Assembly: GCF_900187855.1 (NCBI RefSeq)
Contig: NZ_FYEG01000007.1
Span: 32,613-96,612, forward strand
DNA: 64,000 nucleotides
Direction of reading: 5' to 3'
DNA from: Actinomyces minihominis
GTDB taxonomy: Bacteria; Actinomycetota; Actinomycetes; Actinomycetales; Actinomycetaceae
Below, in pieces: positions 9,904 through 18,214 of the stretch. Numbering within the stretch: position 1 is the stretch's first letter; each line of letters begins with the position of its first letter. The notes under the pieces were generated by a model, which searched no databases, had not been told where the DNA came from, and saw only the letters and a list, made by a program, of their open reading frames with translations. The position numbers and the translations under genes are program-made.

Positions 9904-11028
9904 ATGAGCAAGATTCGCGTTGCGATCGTAGGCGTGGGCAACTGCGCGTCCTCCCTCGTCCAGGGAGTTGAGTACTACAAGGATGCCAAGCCGGAAGATC
10001 GCATTCCGGGCATCATGCACGTCCAGTTTGGTGACTACGACATCGACGACGTCGAGTTCGTAGCCGCGTTCGACGTGGACGAAGACAAGGTTGGCAAGGA
10101 CCTGTCCGAAGCCATCTTCTCGGGCCAGAACTGCACCGTTGAGTTCTCGGAGGTGCCCCTGTCCGGCGTCACCGTTCAGCGTGCCCCAACCCTCGACGGT
10201 ATCGGTGAGTTCTACTCGGACACCATCGTGCAGTCGGACGCAGAGCCTGTCGACGTTGTCGCCGCTCTGAAGGAAGCCAAGGTTGACGTCCTCGTCTCCT
10301 ACCTTCCCGTTGGTTCAGAAGAGGCCGACCGCTTCTACGCCCAGGCCGCTATCGACGCCGGCTGTGGCTTTGTCAACTGCCTGCCCGTCTTCATCGCTTC
10401 CGACCCGGTTTGGGCTAAGAAGTTCGAGGATGCTGGCGTGCCGATTGTCGGTGACGATATCAAGAGCCAGTTCGGTGCCACCATTTCGCACCGTGACATC
10501 GTTCGCCTGATGGAAGAGCGCGGCGTCAAGATTGACCGCACCTACCAGCTCAACGTTGGTGGCAACATGGACTTCAAGAACATGCTGCAGCGTTCACGCC
10601 TTGAGTCGAAGAAGATCTCGAAGACCCAGGCTGTCACCTCGAACATGAAGTCAGAGGTCAACGAGCGCGACGTTCACGTTGGTCCTTCAGACTACGTGCC
10701 GTGGCTCGATGACCGCAAGTTCGCCTTCGTGCGCATTGAGGGCACCACCTTCGGTGATGTTCCGATCCAGATGGAGTACAAGCTTGAGGTCTGGGACTCC
10801 CCCAACTCAGCAGGTATCGTCATCGACGCCATCCGCGCAGCCAAGATTGCTCTTGACCGTGGAATCGGTGGTCCGCTGTGGGCACCGTCCGCTTACTTCA
10901 TGAAGTCGCCGCCCATCCAGATGGTCGACAAGGTTGCCCGTGAGAAGGTTGACGCCTTCATCGCCGGTGCACCTAACACCAAGCCGAAGACCGGTGGTCC
11001 CGCACAGACCGCCGAAATCGAGGACTAA
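9904..11028 (+). CDS. ino1: Inositol-3-phosphate synthase
   Basis: A 374-residue enzyme converting glucose-6-phosphate to myo-inositol-3-phosphate with bound NAD, the first step to phosphatidylinositol and, in many actinobacteria, mycothiol. [20 protein letters not shown] forms the NAD-binding turn; [13 protein letters not shown] and the lysine-rich catalytic region ([13 protein letters not shown]) are present. I start at ATG 9904, with AAGGAAA just before it, rather than the longer frame from 9835, which would overlap padR. A strong terminator follows 40 bases after the stop. Codon use is strongly biased, as in highly expressed genes. Confidence 0.96.
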   Translation: MSKIRVAIVGVGNCASSLVQGVEYYKDAKPEDRIPGIMHVQFGDYDIDDVEFVAAFDVDEDKVGKDLSEAIFSGQNCTVEFSEVPLSGVTVQRAPTLDGIGEFYSDTIVQSDAEPVDVVAALKEAKVDVLVSYLPVGSEEADRFYAQAAIDAGCGFVNCLPVFIASDPVWAKKFEDAGVPIVGDDIKSQFGATISHRDIVRLMEERGVKIDRTYQLNVGGNMDFKNMLQRSRLESKKISKTQAVTSNMKSEVNERDVHVGPSDYVPWLDDRKFAFVRIEGTTFGDVPIQMEYKLEVWDSPNSAGIVIDAIRAAKIALDRGIGGPLWAPSAYFMKSPPIQMVDKVAREKVDAFIAGAPNTKPKTGGPAQTAEIED

Positions 11029-11068
11029 GGTTCTGGCCTAGCCCAGCTCGCATCTCTTCGCTGACAGG

Positions 11069-11097
11069 GGGGCGCTTCCATCGTATGGAAGCGCCCC
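11069..11097 (+). terminator. Rho-independent terminator after ino1
   Basis: A perfect 13-base stem (11069-11081 with 11085-11097) around a three-base CGT loop, GC-rich, followed by TTT. It lies 40 bases past the ino1 stop and should end the padR-ino1 transcript. Confidence 0.85.
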
Positions 11098-11099
11098 TT

Positions 11100-11442
11100 T
11101 GCTCTACCTGCGCAGGTGCCACGGTCCTCTAGAGGTGCGGCCGTTCCCGGAACATGCTCTGGTTCTACTCCCAAACCTCCACTCTGAGCTCGCCGTGGTC
11201 CTCCGCAGGTGCCCCGGTCCTTCGCAGGGGTGTTTTCGGACCCGAAACAGCCGGAATTGCCACCTGCGGAGGACCACGGCACCTGCGAAGAGCCAAGATG
11301 CGCAGGAACTCTCACCCAGACGTGGGTGCAGGCAAGACTTTGTGCGCGAGCACAGGGGGAAGCCCAATCGCAAGTGCAGGCACACGCGAGTGTGTAGGCA
11401 CTGCTTCAGGTGCCAGCCCGGATGCAGGCTCAAGTGTGTCGG
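11100..11442. repeat. Gene-free stretch with a repeated 18-base unit and a 19-base inverted repeat
   Basis: No convincing gene in 343 bases. A unit CGCAGGTGCCACGGTCCT at 11111-11128 recurs at 11204-11221 with one change, and in inverted form at 11270-11287 with two changes. A perfect 19-base inverted repeat pairs 11193-11211 with 11261-11279 across a 49-base spacer. A perfect 12-base palindrome, ACCTGCGCAGGT, sits at about 11106-11117. It lies between the ino1 terminator and the end of the convergent res operon, where a REP-like element or a shared structured 3' end would fit. Confidence 0.7.
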
Positions 11443-12060
11443 CTAGCCCAGCGCGTCGAGTTTTTCTTTCATCATTTTTTCACTGAGAACGCCGACGTGG
11501 GTTGCAGCCAGGTTGCCCTGGGCATCAATGAAGAAGTGGCTGGGCAGCCCCACCACCCCGAAGACAGAGGCGATTTCTCGCTCAATGTCTGCGATCTGGG
11601 GGAAGGTTAGGTCGAGCCGCTCCACGAAGCCGCTCACCACCCCGTCGCCCTCGCCGACATAGACGGCGGCGAACGCAACGTCCTCACCGTACTGCTCAAA
11701 CATGGATTGGATATCAGGCATTTCTGCTCGGCAGTTCGAACACCAGGTGGCATTGAAGGACAGCCACATCGGCTTCCCTTGATTGCCGCCGACTTGCACC
11801 CGCTCTCCCGCCAGGTCGACCGCGCTCACCTCGGGGACCGCCTCTCCGACCGAGGGGAGTTTCTGGGTCGATGCCGGCACCTCCACGGGACTGGCACCCG
11901 ACATGGCCCCACCCGTGGAACCGCCGTCGCGGGCAGCGCTGATAATCCACATGGTCACCAGCACCGCCACCACCACCAGCGCCAAGACGACGACGTTGCC
12001 TAAGGTGGAGAGCTGGAACCTCCTCCACCGGGAGGAGGGCACAGAAGCCGAATCAGGCAT
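11443..12060 (-). CDS. resA: ResA-like membrane-anchored thioredoxin (cytochrome c maturation)
   Basis: A 205-residue TlpA/ResA-family protein with one N-terminal membrane anchor at about residues 21-41 and an extracytoplasmic thioredoxin fold. NATWCSNCRAEMP carries the redox pair C107/C110 and VVGLPSHFFIDAQG the conserved cis-proline loop. ResA-type proteins keep the heme-binding cysteines of apocytochrome c reduced. I start at ATG 12060, which overlaps the ccsB stop, instead of the frame's first start at 12153, which would run well into ccsB. It is the last gene of the nrf-res operon. Confidence 0.88.
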   Translation of the reverse strand: MPDSASVPSSRWRRFQLSTLGNVVVLALVVVAVLVTMWIISAARDGGSTGGAMSGASPVEVPASTQKLPSVGEAVPEVSAVDLAGERVQVGGNQGKPMWLSFNATWCSNCRAEMPDIQSMFEQYGEDVAFAAVYVGEGDGVVSGFVERLDLTFPQIADIEREIASVFGVVGLPSHFFIDAQGNLAATHVGVLSEKMMKEKLDALG

Positions 12061-13027
12061 AGGAATGCAACCCACCAAAGAAGTGGTTGCCAAAGTAGGC
12101 GAAGAGGACGGAGAGGAAGCCGAGGACGAGCAGCCACGCAGACCGTTCACCACGCCAACCTCGTGTCACCCGGGCGTGCAGGTAGGCACCATAGACCAGC
12201 CAGGTCACCAGTGCGGCGGTTTCCTTCGGGTCCCAACCCCAGTAGCGGCCCCAGGCCGTGTTGGCCCACAGTGCCCCGAGCACGATCATCACCGTCAGCA
12301 ACGGGAAGGTCAGGGTCGCAGCCTTGTAGCCGATGTCGTCGAAGAGGTCGCGGGCTGGCAGGTGCTTCAGTTTGCGTGACAGCCACGGGTAGGCGAGGAA
12401 CCCAACGGCCGCCCCGAATGACACACAGGCAGCTCCGTAGGCAACGATGGCGAAGCCGACGTGCAGGGTCAGCATGAGGTTGTTCTGCAGCGCCGGAATC
12501 AACGGTTCAACCTGGGTGTCCTGTCCCATCGAGTAGAGCAGCATCGCCCCTGCCACCGGCAGCACCACCAGCGAGAGCGCCCGCACCTGGTACATGTACT
12601 CAAAAACCAGGTAAACCGCGAGGATGCCGAACACGAAGGAGACCGCGAACTCGTGCTGGTTCGCGAAGGGGCCGTAGCCAGTGACCGACATCCTGATCAC
12701 CAGGTAGATGAGGACGAGGACGGTGGCGATGAAGGTGAAGCCGGTTCCGTAGAGGGCTAGGCCTTTGGGGAGACCACGGGCCGGTCTACGACGGGCCTTT
12801 GCACCTCTCCCGACCTCGCCCCCTCCGGGGGCTGCCGGGGGAGAGACATCTGCCCCGGCCGGGCCGCCACTGGTCACCACCTGGCGGGTCGAAGCCGCCT
12901 GAGCCCTGCTACGAGTCTTGGCGGTCGTGCGCGTCGACACCACCACCAGGTCCGCAATCAGCGCCAGGACCACGAAAATCAGCGCTGCCAGCAGAAGGTA
13001 CTCTGCCATTTCAACTGTGTTGTTCAT
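12053..13027 (-). CDS. ccsB: Cytochrome c biogenesis protein CcsB/ResC
   Basis: A 324-residue multi-pass membrane protein. WGRYWGWDPKET near residues 259-270 is the tryptophan-rich heme-handling (WWD) motif of system II cytochrome c synthases, and conserved histidines lie in flanking helices (HVGFAIVAYGAA, GNHFFGG). It works with ResB to move heme across the membrane and ligate it to CxxCH motifs. An Arg/Pro-rich cytosolic loop follows the first helix. Start and stop overlap resB and resA, showing tight coupling. Its clients are most likely the NrfA and NrfH of this operon. Confidence 0.93.
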   Translation of the reverse strand: MNNTVEMAEYLLLAALIFVVLALIADLVVVSTRTTAKTRSRAQAASTRQVVTSGGPAGADVSPPAAPGGGEVGRGAKARRRPARGLPKGLALYGTGFTFIATVLVLIYLVIRMSVTGYGPFANQHEFAVSFVFGILAVYLVFEYMYQVRALSLVVLPVAGAMLLYSMGQDTQVEPLIPALQNNLMLTLHVGFAIVAYGAACVSFGAAVGFLAYPWLSRKLKHLPARDLFDDIGYKAATLTFPLLTVMIVLGALWANTAWGRYWGWDPKETAALVTWLVYGAYLHARVTRGWRGERSAWLLVLGFLSVLFAYFGNHFFGGLHSYA

Positions 13028-14565
13028 CAGACTTCCTCGTCTTCACTATCGGGACCGTTCGGACCCATTTCGATATCGGTGGTGGCGGCAAGGTCGTCCG
13101 CAACGGATTCGACGATGCGTTCAAACATGCGCTGGTAGGAGGCATCCAGGCGGGAAATCCCCCCGAAGCGCACCGCTGTCCCGCCCCCAGTCTCCGAGCC
13201 GGGTTCAACCCGCACCCAGATCCTGCGGTACTGGAACATGAAGGTGATGCACATGCCCACCACCAGCATGATGGAGCCGATCCACATCCAGATCGCCCCC
13301 GGATCCTTGCGGACCAGAATCCCGGTGAACTGGTTCTCCCGTTCAAAGGTCACCTCGTATGAGCCCACCAGCTCGGAGTCACCCTGCGTCAGCTGCGTGG
13401 CCGCAATCGGTTGCTCCGTGTCGAGGGCGTACAGCTCAACCGCAGCCATGCCGACGAGAATGCTTGAGTTCGGCTGGCCCGAGGCGGCTGTGGCAACAAT
13501 GACCTCAAGGTTCTTCTCAGGGATCTCAATGCGACCCACCGCGTTGAGGCCGTCAGCCGAGGTCCACTGCAGCGGGATGGCGCCCTCGAACAGGTCGGAT
13601 CCGTCCATGTCCCTGATCAGGAAATCAGCTGCAATACCGAAGCTCTGCTGATGGAAGCGGAAGCCGCCGTAGCTGAGGGGAGAGTTGACCCGCACCTCCT
13701 GGGTCGCCACCACCTCGCCGCCCTCAGAGATCTCCAGTTCAGAAACGTAGTCGGCCGGGCGCCCGTCCTCCGTGTAGGAGTCGGCGAATGAGTGTGCCGT
13801 CAGAACCAGGTCAGAACCGTGCCCGACCTCGACGGAGCCACCCACCGGTACCGACTTGAGGTCGTCGATTCCCCAGGTGGAGCTGATGACGAAGGCCGCC
13901 AGGATGATGATGAAGGCCGTGTGGGCGAGGACGGTGCCGATCCCGGACCAGGAGTAGCGGTCTCCGTAGACCGAGTGCGGATCGCGGGGGTCCGGTAGAA
14001 CACGGAAGCGGTTCTCCCGCAGCACGTCCTCGGCGGTCTGAAGCGAAACTTCGGTTGAGGCCGGCGCCACCACCGTGGCGCGGTAACGGGCCCGGTCAAA
14101 GAAGCGTTTGGCGACGTGGACTCGAGGCTGCTTGGAGCGGCGCACCAGCTCCGGAATGCGGTGGGTGGTGCAGGCCGCCACGCTGAGTCCCAGCATGGTG
14201 ACGACGATGTAGAAACCGATGGAAGTATAGGCGTGGAAGAAACCCAGGCCATTGAGGATTCCTGCAAAGGCCCCGTAGTTGGGTCCCACCTGCGCCAAGA
14301 AGGCCTGCTTGGCTGCCGGATCCGAGAAGGTCCCCGGCGCTGCCTGAACTACCAGTGAGCCGATGACCGCGTAGAAGGCCAGCAGCAGAATCAGGACCAG
14401 CCCGACCGTTTTCGAGTAGAAGAAGCGGTAGATCCACCGGAAGATTTCCAGGACTCCGACATCGGCCCGGTCCTGGTGTTTGGCGTCTTCATGGCCCACC
14501 GTATCGGTGAGGACGGCTCCCTCACCCACTCCGTCTCCAGAGGGTCCACGTTCACCCTGTGTCAT
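13027..14565 (-). CDS. resB: Cytochrome c biogenesis protein ResB
   Basis: A 512-residue ResB/Ccs1 protein: helices at about 50-70, 110-130 and 215-235, a large extracytoplasmic domain (SGGFRFHQQSFG-like region, YGGFRFHQQSF), and a final helix at about 425-445 (WMWIGSIMLVVGMCITFMF). ResB and CcsB form the heme export and ligation complex. ATG 14565 has AAGGA five bases upstream. The gene lies between ccdA and ccsB, the order usual in Actinobacteria. The acidic C-terminal tail ends one base into the ccsB start. Confidence 0.93.
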   Translation of the reverse strand: MTQGERGPSGDGVGEGAVLTDTVGHEDAKHQDRADVGVLEIFRWIYRFFYSKTVGLVLILLLAFYAVIGSLVVQAAPGTFSDPAAKQAFLAQVGPNYGAFAGILNGLGFFHAYTSIGFYIVVTMLGLSVAACTTHRIPELVRRSKQPRVHVAKRFFDRARYRATVVAPASTEVSLQTAEDVLRENRFRVLPDPRDPHSVYGDRYSWSGIGTVLAHTAFIIILAAFVISSTWGIDDLKSVPVGGSVEVGHGSDLVLTAHSFADSYTEDGRPADYVSELEISEGGEVVATQEVRVNSPLSYGGFRFHQQSFGIAADFLIRDMDGSDLFEGAIPLQWTSADGLNAVGRIEIPEKNLEVIVATAASGQPNSSILVGMAAVELYALDTEQPIAATQLTQGDSELVGSYEVTFERENQFTGILVRKDPGAIWMWIGSIMLVVGMCITFMFQYRRIWVRVEPGSETGGGTAVRFGGISRLDASYQRMFERIVESVADDLAATTDIEMGPNGPDSEDEEV

Positions 14566-14579
14566 CTTTTTCCTTCTCC

Positions 14580-15383
14580 CTAGAGGCTTCCAAATGTCAG
14601 GCCACTGAGAGGGGCCAGCAGGTCAGTAATCATCAAGAATCCGAGGATCAGCAGCAGAATCCCGCTGATGACGCGGATGGTGGGGCCATACTTCGCGAGG
14701 CCACCCAGGCGTGCCGTGACGCCATGAACCCCCAGGGCAAGCAGCAGCATGGGAGCCCCGAGGCCGAGGCAGAAGGTCACCATCAGTGCCAGTCCCCCGG
14801 CCGCAGTTTCACTGTTCATCGACATGCCGATGATGACGCCGAGGACGGGACCAACACACGGTGACAGGCCCGCCGCGAAAGCAACCCCGATCGCAGCCGA
14901 ACGTGCCGGGCTGGGTGGTGCGGTCAGGTCAATCCGTCCGAGGACGGCTGCCTGATCCGCCTTGGAACCCAGACGGAGGAAACCCAGGGAGTAGAGGCCC
15001 AGCAGAATCAGGATGATCCCACCGCCGATCCTCACCGCGGTTCGCAGCCCCGCCAGGGCGGCCCCGAGGGCGGTCAGAGCCCCCCATAGCGCCACGAACA
15101 CCACGGTGAAGCCCAGGATGAAGGCCACGGTGTTGACCAGCGGAGAAACTCTGCGCGCCCCTGTTACCCCTTTTCCGCCCGCTGCCCTTGGCGCCGGGGC
15201 CGAGCGGATAAATCCATCCCGATCAGGCCGTCCCGCTCCCACCAGGGCCGGAATCTTGACGCGTTCCTCTGCCATACCTCCGGCCAGGTATCCCACGAAC
15301 ACCGGCACGATTGGTAGGAAGCAGGGGGAGGCGAAAGCAATCACCCCCGCCAGAAATGCAATGGGTAGCGTCACGGACTCCAC
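14580..15383 (-). CDS. ccdA: CcdA-family thiol:disulfide transporter
   Basis: A 267-residue membrane protein with six predicted helices. The two cysteines that carry electrons across the membrane are in FASPCFLPIVP near residue 20 and GLSPCVGPVLG near 177. CcdA passes reducing power from cytosolic thioredoxin to ResA. A Lys/Arg/Gly-rich loop of about 40 residues between helices 1 and 2 is longer than in short CcdA proteins. Start GTG 15383 lies three bases after the stop of the TPR gene. Confidence 0.92.
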   Translation of the reverse strand: MESVTLPIAFLAGVIAFASPCFLPIVPVFVGYLAGGMAEERVKIPALVGAGRPDRDGFIRSAPAPRAAGGKGVTGARRVSPLVNTVAFILGFTVVFVALWGALTALGAALAGLRTAVRIGGGIILILLGLYSLGFLRLGSKADQAAVLGRIDLTAPPSPARSAAIGVAFAAGLSPCVGPVLGVIIGMSMNSETAAGGLALMVTFCLGLGAPMLLLALGVHGVTARLGGLAKYGPTIRVISGILLLILGFLMITDLLAPLSGLTFGSL

Positions 15384-15386
15384 AGG

Positions 15387-16055
15387 CTAGTTCCCGTCCA
15401 TCGACTCGGTCGAGGTCTGCTCGGTTTCAAACTCTGTCATGTGCTGGCTGATCGCGGCGGCCTCGGTCGATTCGGGGTCAATTTCGATAACCCGTGCCCA
15501 GGCCTCCTGTGCTCCAGCTTCATCAACCGGTTCCTGGGACATGTAGTAGTACCCCATGTTGTACCAGGCAGCCACATTCTCCGGGTCCAGCTCGATGACC
15601 TCACGCCACTGCTCCGCGGCGCCGTCCAGGTTCCGGCTGTTGAAGTACTGCACCCCCAGGGCCAGGCGGGCATCAACATCGGTGGGGTCCAGTTCAACGG
15701 CTGCAACCAGTTCAGCCAGTCCTTCTACCGAAGACCCCTTCTGCTGGCCCGACCCCATCTGGGAAACATCGGGGTGACCGTCCGGGTACTGCTGGCCGCC
15801 CCCAAGGGACTGGCTGCCGACATAGATGCCCCCGACGATGCCGATGATGAGGGCGATGATTATGCCCACCCTCAGGCTCAGCGGCAGCTGGGTGTAGCGG
15901 ATCCTCTTCGGAGCCTCGTCACCCACCCCACCCGCTGCCTCGGTTTTGGGGGACTTAGCCCGAGGACGAGAGAAGATATCGTCATCGTCCTCGAGGTCAT
16001 CGTAGAAGTCCTCCTCAATGTCATCCGTCGTATTCGGCCCGTGCTCTCTACTCAT
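15387..16055 (-). CDS. TPR-repeat membrane protein of the nrf-res operon
   Basis: A 222-residue protein with an acidic cytosolic head (EEDFYDDLEDDDDIF), one membrane helix (about 75-95) and a C-terminal set of TPR repeats (VDARLALGVQYFNSRNLDGA, VAAWYNMGYYYMSQEP). Its place between nrfA and ccdA, and its TPR content, recall NrfG/CcmI-type chaperones that hold apocytochrome for heme attachment; that role is inferred. I start at ATG 16055, whose ATGAGTAG overlaps the nrfA stop, instead of the longer frame from 16115. Confidence 0.8.
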   Translation of the reverse strand: MSREHGPNTTDDIEEDFYDDLEDDDDIFSRPRAKSPKTEAAGGVGDEAPKRIRYTQLPLSLRVGIIIALIIGIVGGIYVGSQSLGGGQQYPDGHPDVSQMGSGQQKGSSVEGLAELVAAVELDPTDVDARLALGVQYFNSRNLDGAAEQWREVIELDPENVAAWYNMGYYYMSQEPVDEAGAQEAWARVIEIDPESTEAAAISQHMTEFETEQTSTESMDGN

Positions 16056-17532
16056 CTGAACTCGTTGCAGCATCTGTCGAAGTGGAACCGTGGGCCGCGT
16101 TGGAAACCGAGACATCTGAGGCCTCTAGCTCTGACATCGGCACCCCGCGCAGCACCAGCTGACCCTTGCGTGCTGCATCGAGGGACTGGTTGAGGACACG
16201 CTGGGAGTAGTCGGGGGCGTGGAAGCCGTAGGAGTTCTCCGAGTAGAGGTAGTCGACGTAGAACGACGCTTTGTTCTGGAACATCCGGGCATTCTCCAGG
16301 TACTCCTCAGGCGTACCATCATTCTGGGCTGCCGTCAGGTCCTTGATGAGGGCGACCACGGCATCCAGGGCGATATCACGGGAGGCGACAAACCGGGACT
16401 GGATATCGTCGACCCTGTTCTTCAGCGTGTCTCCGCGCGTGTCGTGGCAGGCACCGCAAGCGGCATTGTAGTTCGCCACCGGTGAGGTGATCTGGTGGTT
16501 GGAGATCTTTCCGGATCCCTCACGCTGGTAGGGCATATGGCAGTCGGAGCAGGAAACCCCGTTGGCTGCGTGAACACCCTGCGACCAGACATCGAACTCG
16601 GGGTGCTGGGCCTTCAGAACCTCGGCTCCGGTGTCCGCGTGGATCCAGTCAACATGCCCGTTTTCCTGGTAGGTTTCCCAAATTCCATCAATATCGAGGC
16701 CGTTGGACCAGGGGAAGACCAGAACCTTATCTTCACCGGCAAAGTAGTACTCAACGTGGCACTGGGCGCAGACGTAGGAGCGCATCTCATTGCGGGTGGC
16801 GTCCCGGTTGACGTCGTAGTTCTCTATGCCCTCCTCATACAGTTTGACCTTGGCGATGCCGGTTTCAAAAGCAGGGCGTGTAATGCGCAACTCCATCGTG
16901 TCGGGGTTATGGCAGTCGATACAGGAGACGGGATGTTCCGCCATGGGGAGGACCTCTGGCAGTGGCATAGTGCCGAGTTTGAGGAAGCCTTCCTCAACGT
17001 TGCCATCACCCAGTTCCTCATAGATTCCCACCATCGAGGCGTGGCAGTTAATGCAGGTACCAGGCTGATTGAACTCAAGCTGGCGGCGCGTGAAGGCCTG
17101 GTCAAGGGTCATGTAGGCGTGACCGCGAGCGTGACGGTACTCCGTGGCAAAGGGGTAGCCCGCCCAGAGGACTTTAAGCCGAGGATCCTCCACCGTCTTG
17201 TCTGCTGTCACCTCGGTGCGGGGATCGCCCTCAACATCGTGTTCCACCAGTTCCTGGCTGTGGTTGGCGGGGGTGAACTCTTCGGTCGCCAGCCACCCTT
17301 CGTACTGGCTGGGGAAGTTCTGTCCCCAGGCGGCCGGGTCATACATGTTCTCCGCGGTAAGCGGGGTGACCTTGGCCGGGGAGGTGGCACTTTCCTGCTG
17401 GTGCTGCAGGATGCTCATGAGGAGAGCGGTGATCGTAAAGGTCACCGCGATTGCGGCGGCGATGATCAGAACGACCCAGATGGGTTTGATTTGAATGGTG
17501 CTGGCGCCTTTGGCTGCCTTCTTCTCGCTCAC
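16048..17532 (-). CDS. nrfA: Ammonia-forming cytochrome c nitrite reductase, catalytic subunit
   Basis: A 494-residue pentaheme protein with an N-terminal membrane anchor (about residues 17-42). Heme motifs are CINCH 160, CIDCH 204, CAQCH 255 (followed by VEYYF, typical of NrfA), CSDCH 328 and CGACH 359. The NrfA signature KAQHPE (307-312) and HQITSPV (346-352) are present, as is RGHAYM before heme 1. It reduces nitrite to ammonium with six electrons. The first motif, which binds the active-site heme, is CxxCH and not the classic CxxCK. GTG 17532 has AGGAGAAAGCA before it, and nrfH ends 10 bases upstream. Confidence 0.95.
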   Translation of the reverse strand: MSEKKAAKGASTIQIKPIWVVLIIAAAIAVTFTITALLMSILQHQQESATSPAKVTPLTAENMYDPAAWGQNFPSQYEGWLATEEFTPANHSQELVEHDVEGDPRTEVTADKTVEDPRLKVLWAGYPFATEYRHARGHAYMTLDQAFTRRQLEFNQPGTCINCHASMVGIYEELGDGNVEEGFLKLGTMPLPEVLPMAEHPVSCIDCHNPDTMELRITRPAFETGIAKVKLYEEGIENYDVNRDATRNEMRSYVCAQCHVEYYFAGEDKVLVFPWSNGLDIDGIWETYQENGHVDWIHADTGAEVLKAQHPEFDVWSQGVHAANGVSCSDCHMPYQREGSGKISNHQITSPVANYNAACGACHDTRGDTLKNRVDDIQSRFVASRDIALDAVVALIKDLTAAQNDGTPEEYLENARMFQNKASFYVDYLYSENSYGFHAPDYSQRVLNQSLDAARKGQLVLRGVPMSELEASDVSVSNAAHGSTSTDAATSSDE

Positions 17533-17541
17533 TGCTTTCTC

Positions 17542-18027
17542 CTAGTCATGTCCGACGCCGGAATGGCAGCGAACGCAATCAAACTCTTTATCGGCCCCAA
17601 AGACGACCGGGTGGCGGATGTCGGCCGTGACCTGCTCGTGGCAGTAGAGGCAGGCACGGTTGGTGATGTTGGTGGTGTTCGAACGGGCTTCAATGTTCTC
17701 CGGGAAGTCACCGGTGGTGAACTTGAGGGCGTGCATGAAGCCGTTCTCTGCCTTGATGGCGTACTTGGCAACCATGTTCTCGTGGGGAACGTGGCAGTCA
17801 TTGCAAGTTGCGAAAGGCTGGTGCGGTCCAGCTGCCCAAGAGTCTAGGTAGGGCTCCATGACGTGGCAGTTGGCGCACGATTCTGGATTGGAGGAAAAGT
17901 ATGAGAAACCCTTGGCGAAGATGAACGTGTAGGCCGCCAGTCCGATGGCACCGCCAACCAGAACTGCTGCTACAACCCAGAGGACCACGCCGCTGCGCCG
18001 AACCGGGCGTTTCGCCAACTGTTCCAT
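17542..18027 (-). CDS. nrfH: Cytochrome c nitrite reductase small subunit NrfH
   Basis: A 161-residue NapC/NirT-family tetraheme quinol dehydrogenase. An N-terminal helix (about 13-35) anchors it; CxxCH motifs start at 51, 75, 126 and 151. It takes electrons from menaquinol and hands them to NrfA. I use ATG 18027, preceded by AGGGG; a GTG at 18051 would add eight residues. It is the first gene of the operon, so the 160-base gap upstream should hold the promoter. No regulator-binding site could be assigned there with confidence. Confidence 0.94.
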   Translation of the reverse strand: MEQLAKRPVRRSGVVLWVVAAVLVGGAIGLAAYTFIFAKGFSYFSSNPESCANCHVMEPYLDSWAAGPHQPFATCNDCHVPHENMVAKYAIKAENGFMHALKFTTGDFPENIEARSNTTNITNRACLYCHEQVTADIRHPVVFGADKEFDCVRCHSGVGHD

Positions 18028-18214
18028 GAGGGCCCCTGCTGTCGTCACCAATGCCTGGCAGCATCTTGCTCTTCTGTCCCCTTCAGACTAACGAGAGCGC
18101 GGGGGCGCCCGAGGGGCTCCGTGGGAGTCAACCTCTACGAGGGTGTCACAGCCTGGTAACAGCGGGCCTATTTTGGGACCAATTGCCCAGGTCTACGCGA
18201 CAGGTGTCACAGCT

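Noticed and set aside
16495..17847. Plus-strand open frame of 450 codons opposite nrfA and nrfH
   Set aside because: Antisense shadow of two clearly functional multiheme genes in GC-rich DNA.
18120..18214. GGTGTCACAGC repeated twice upstream of nrfH as a CRP/FNR site
   Set aside because: The copies are direct and not dyads of the expected TGTGA-N6-TCACA form; too weak to call.
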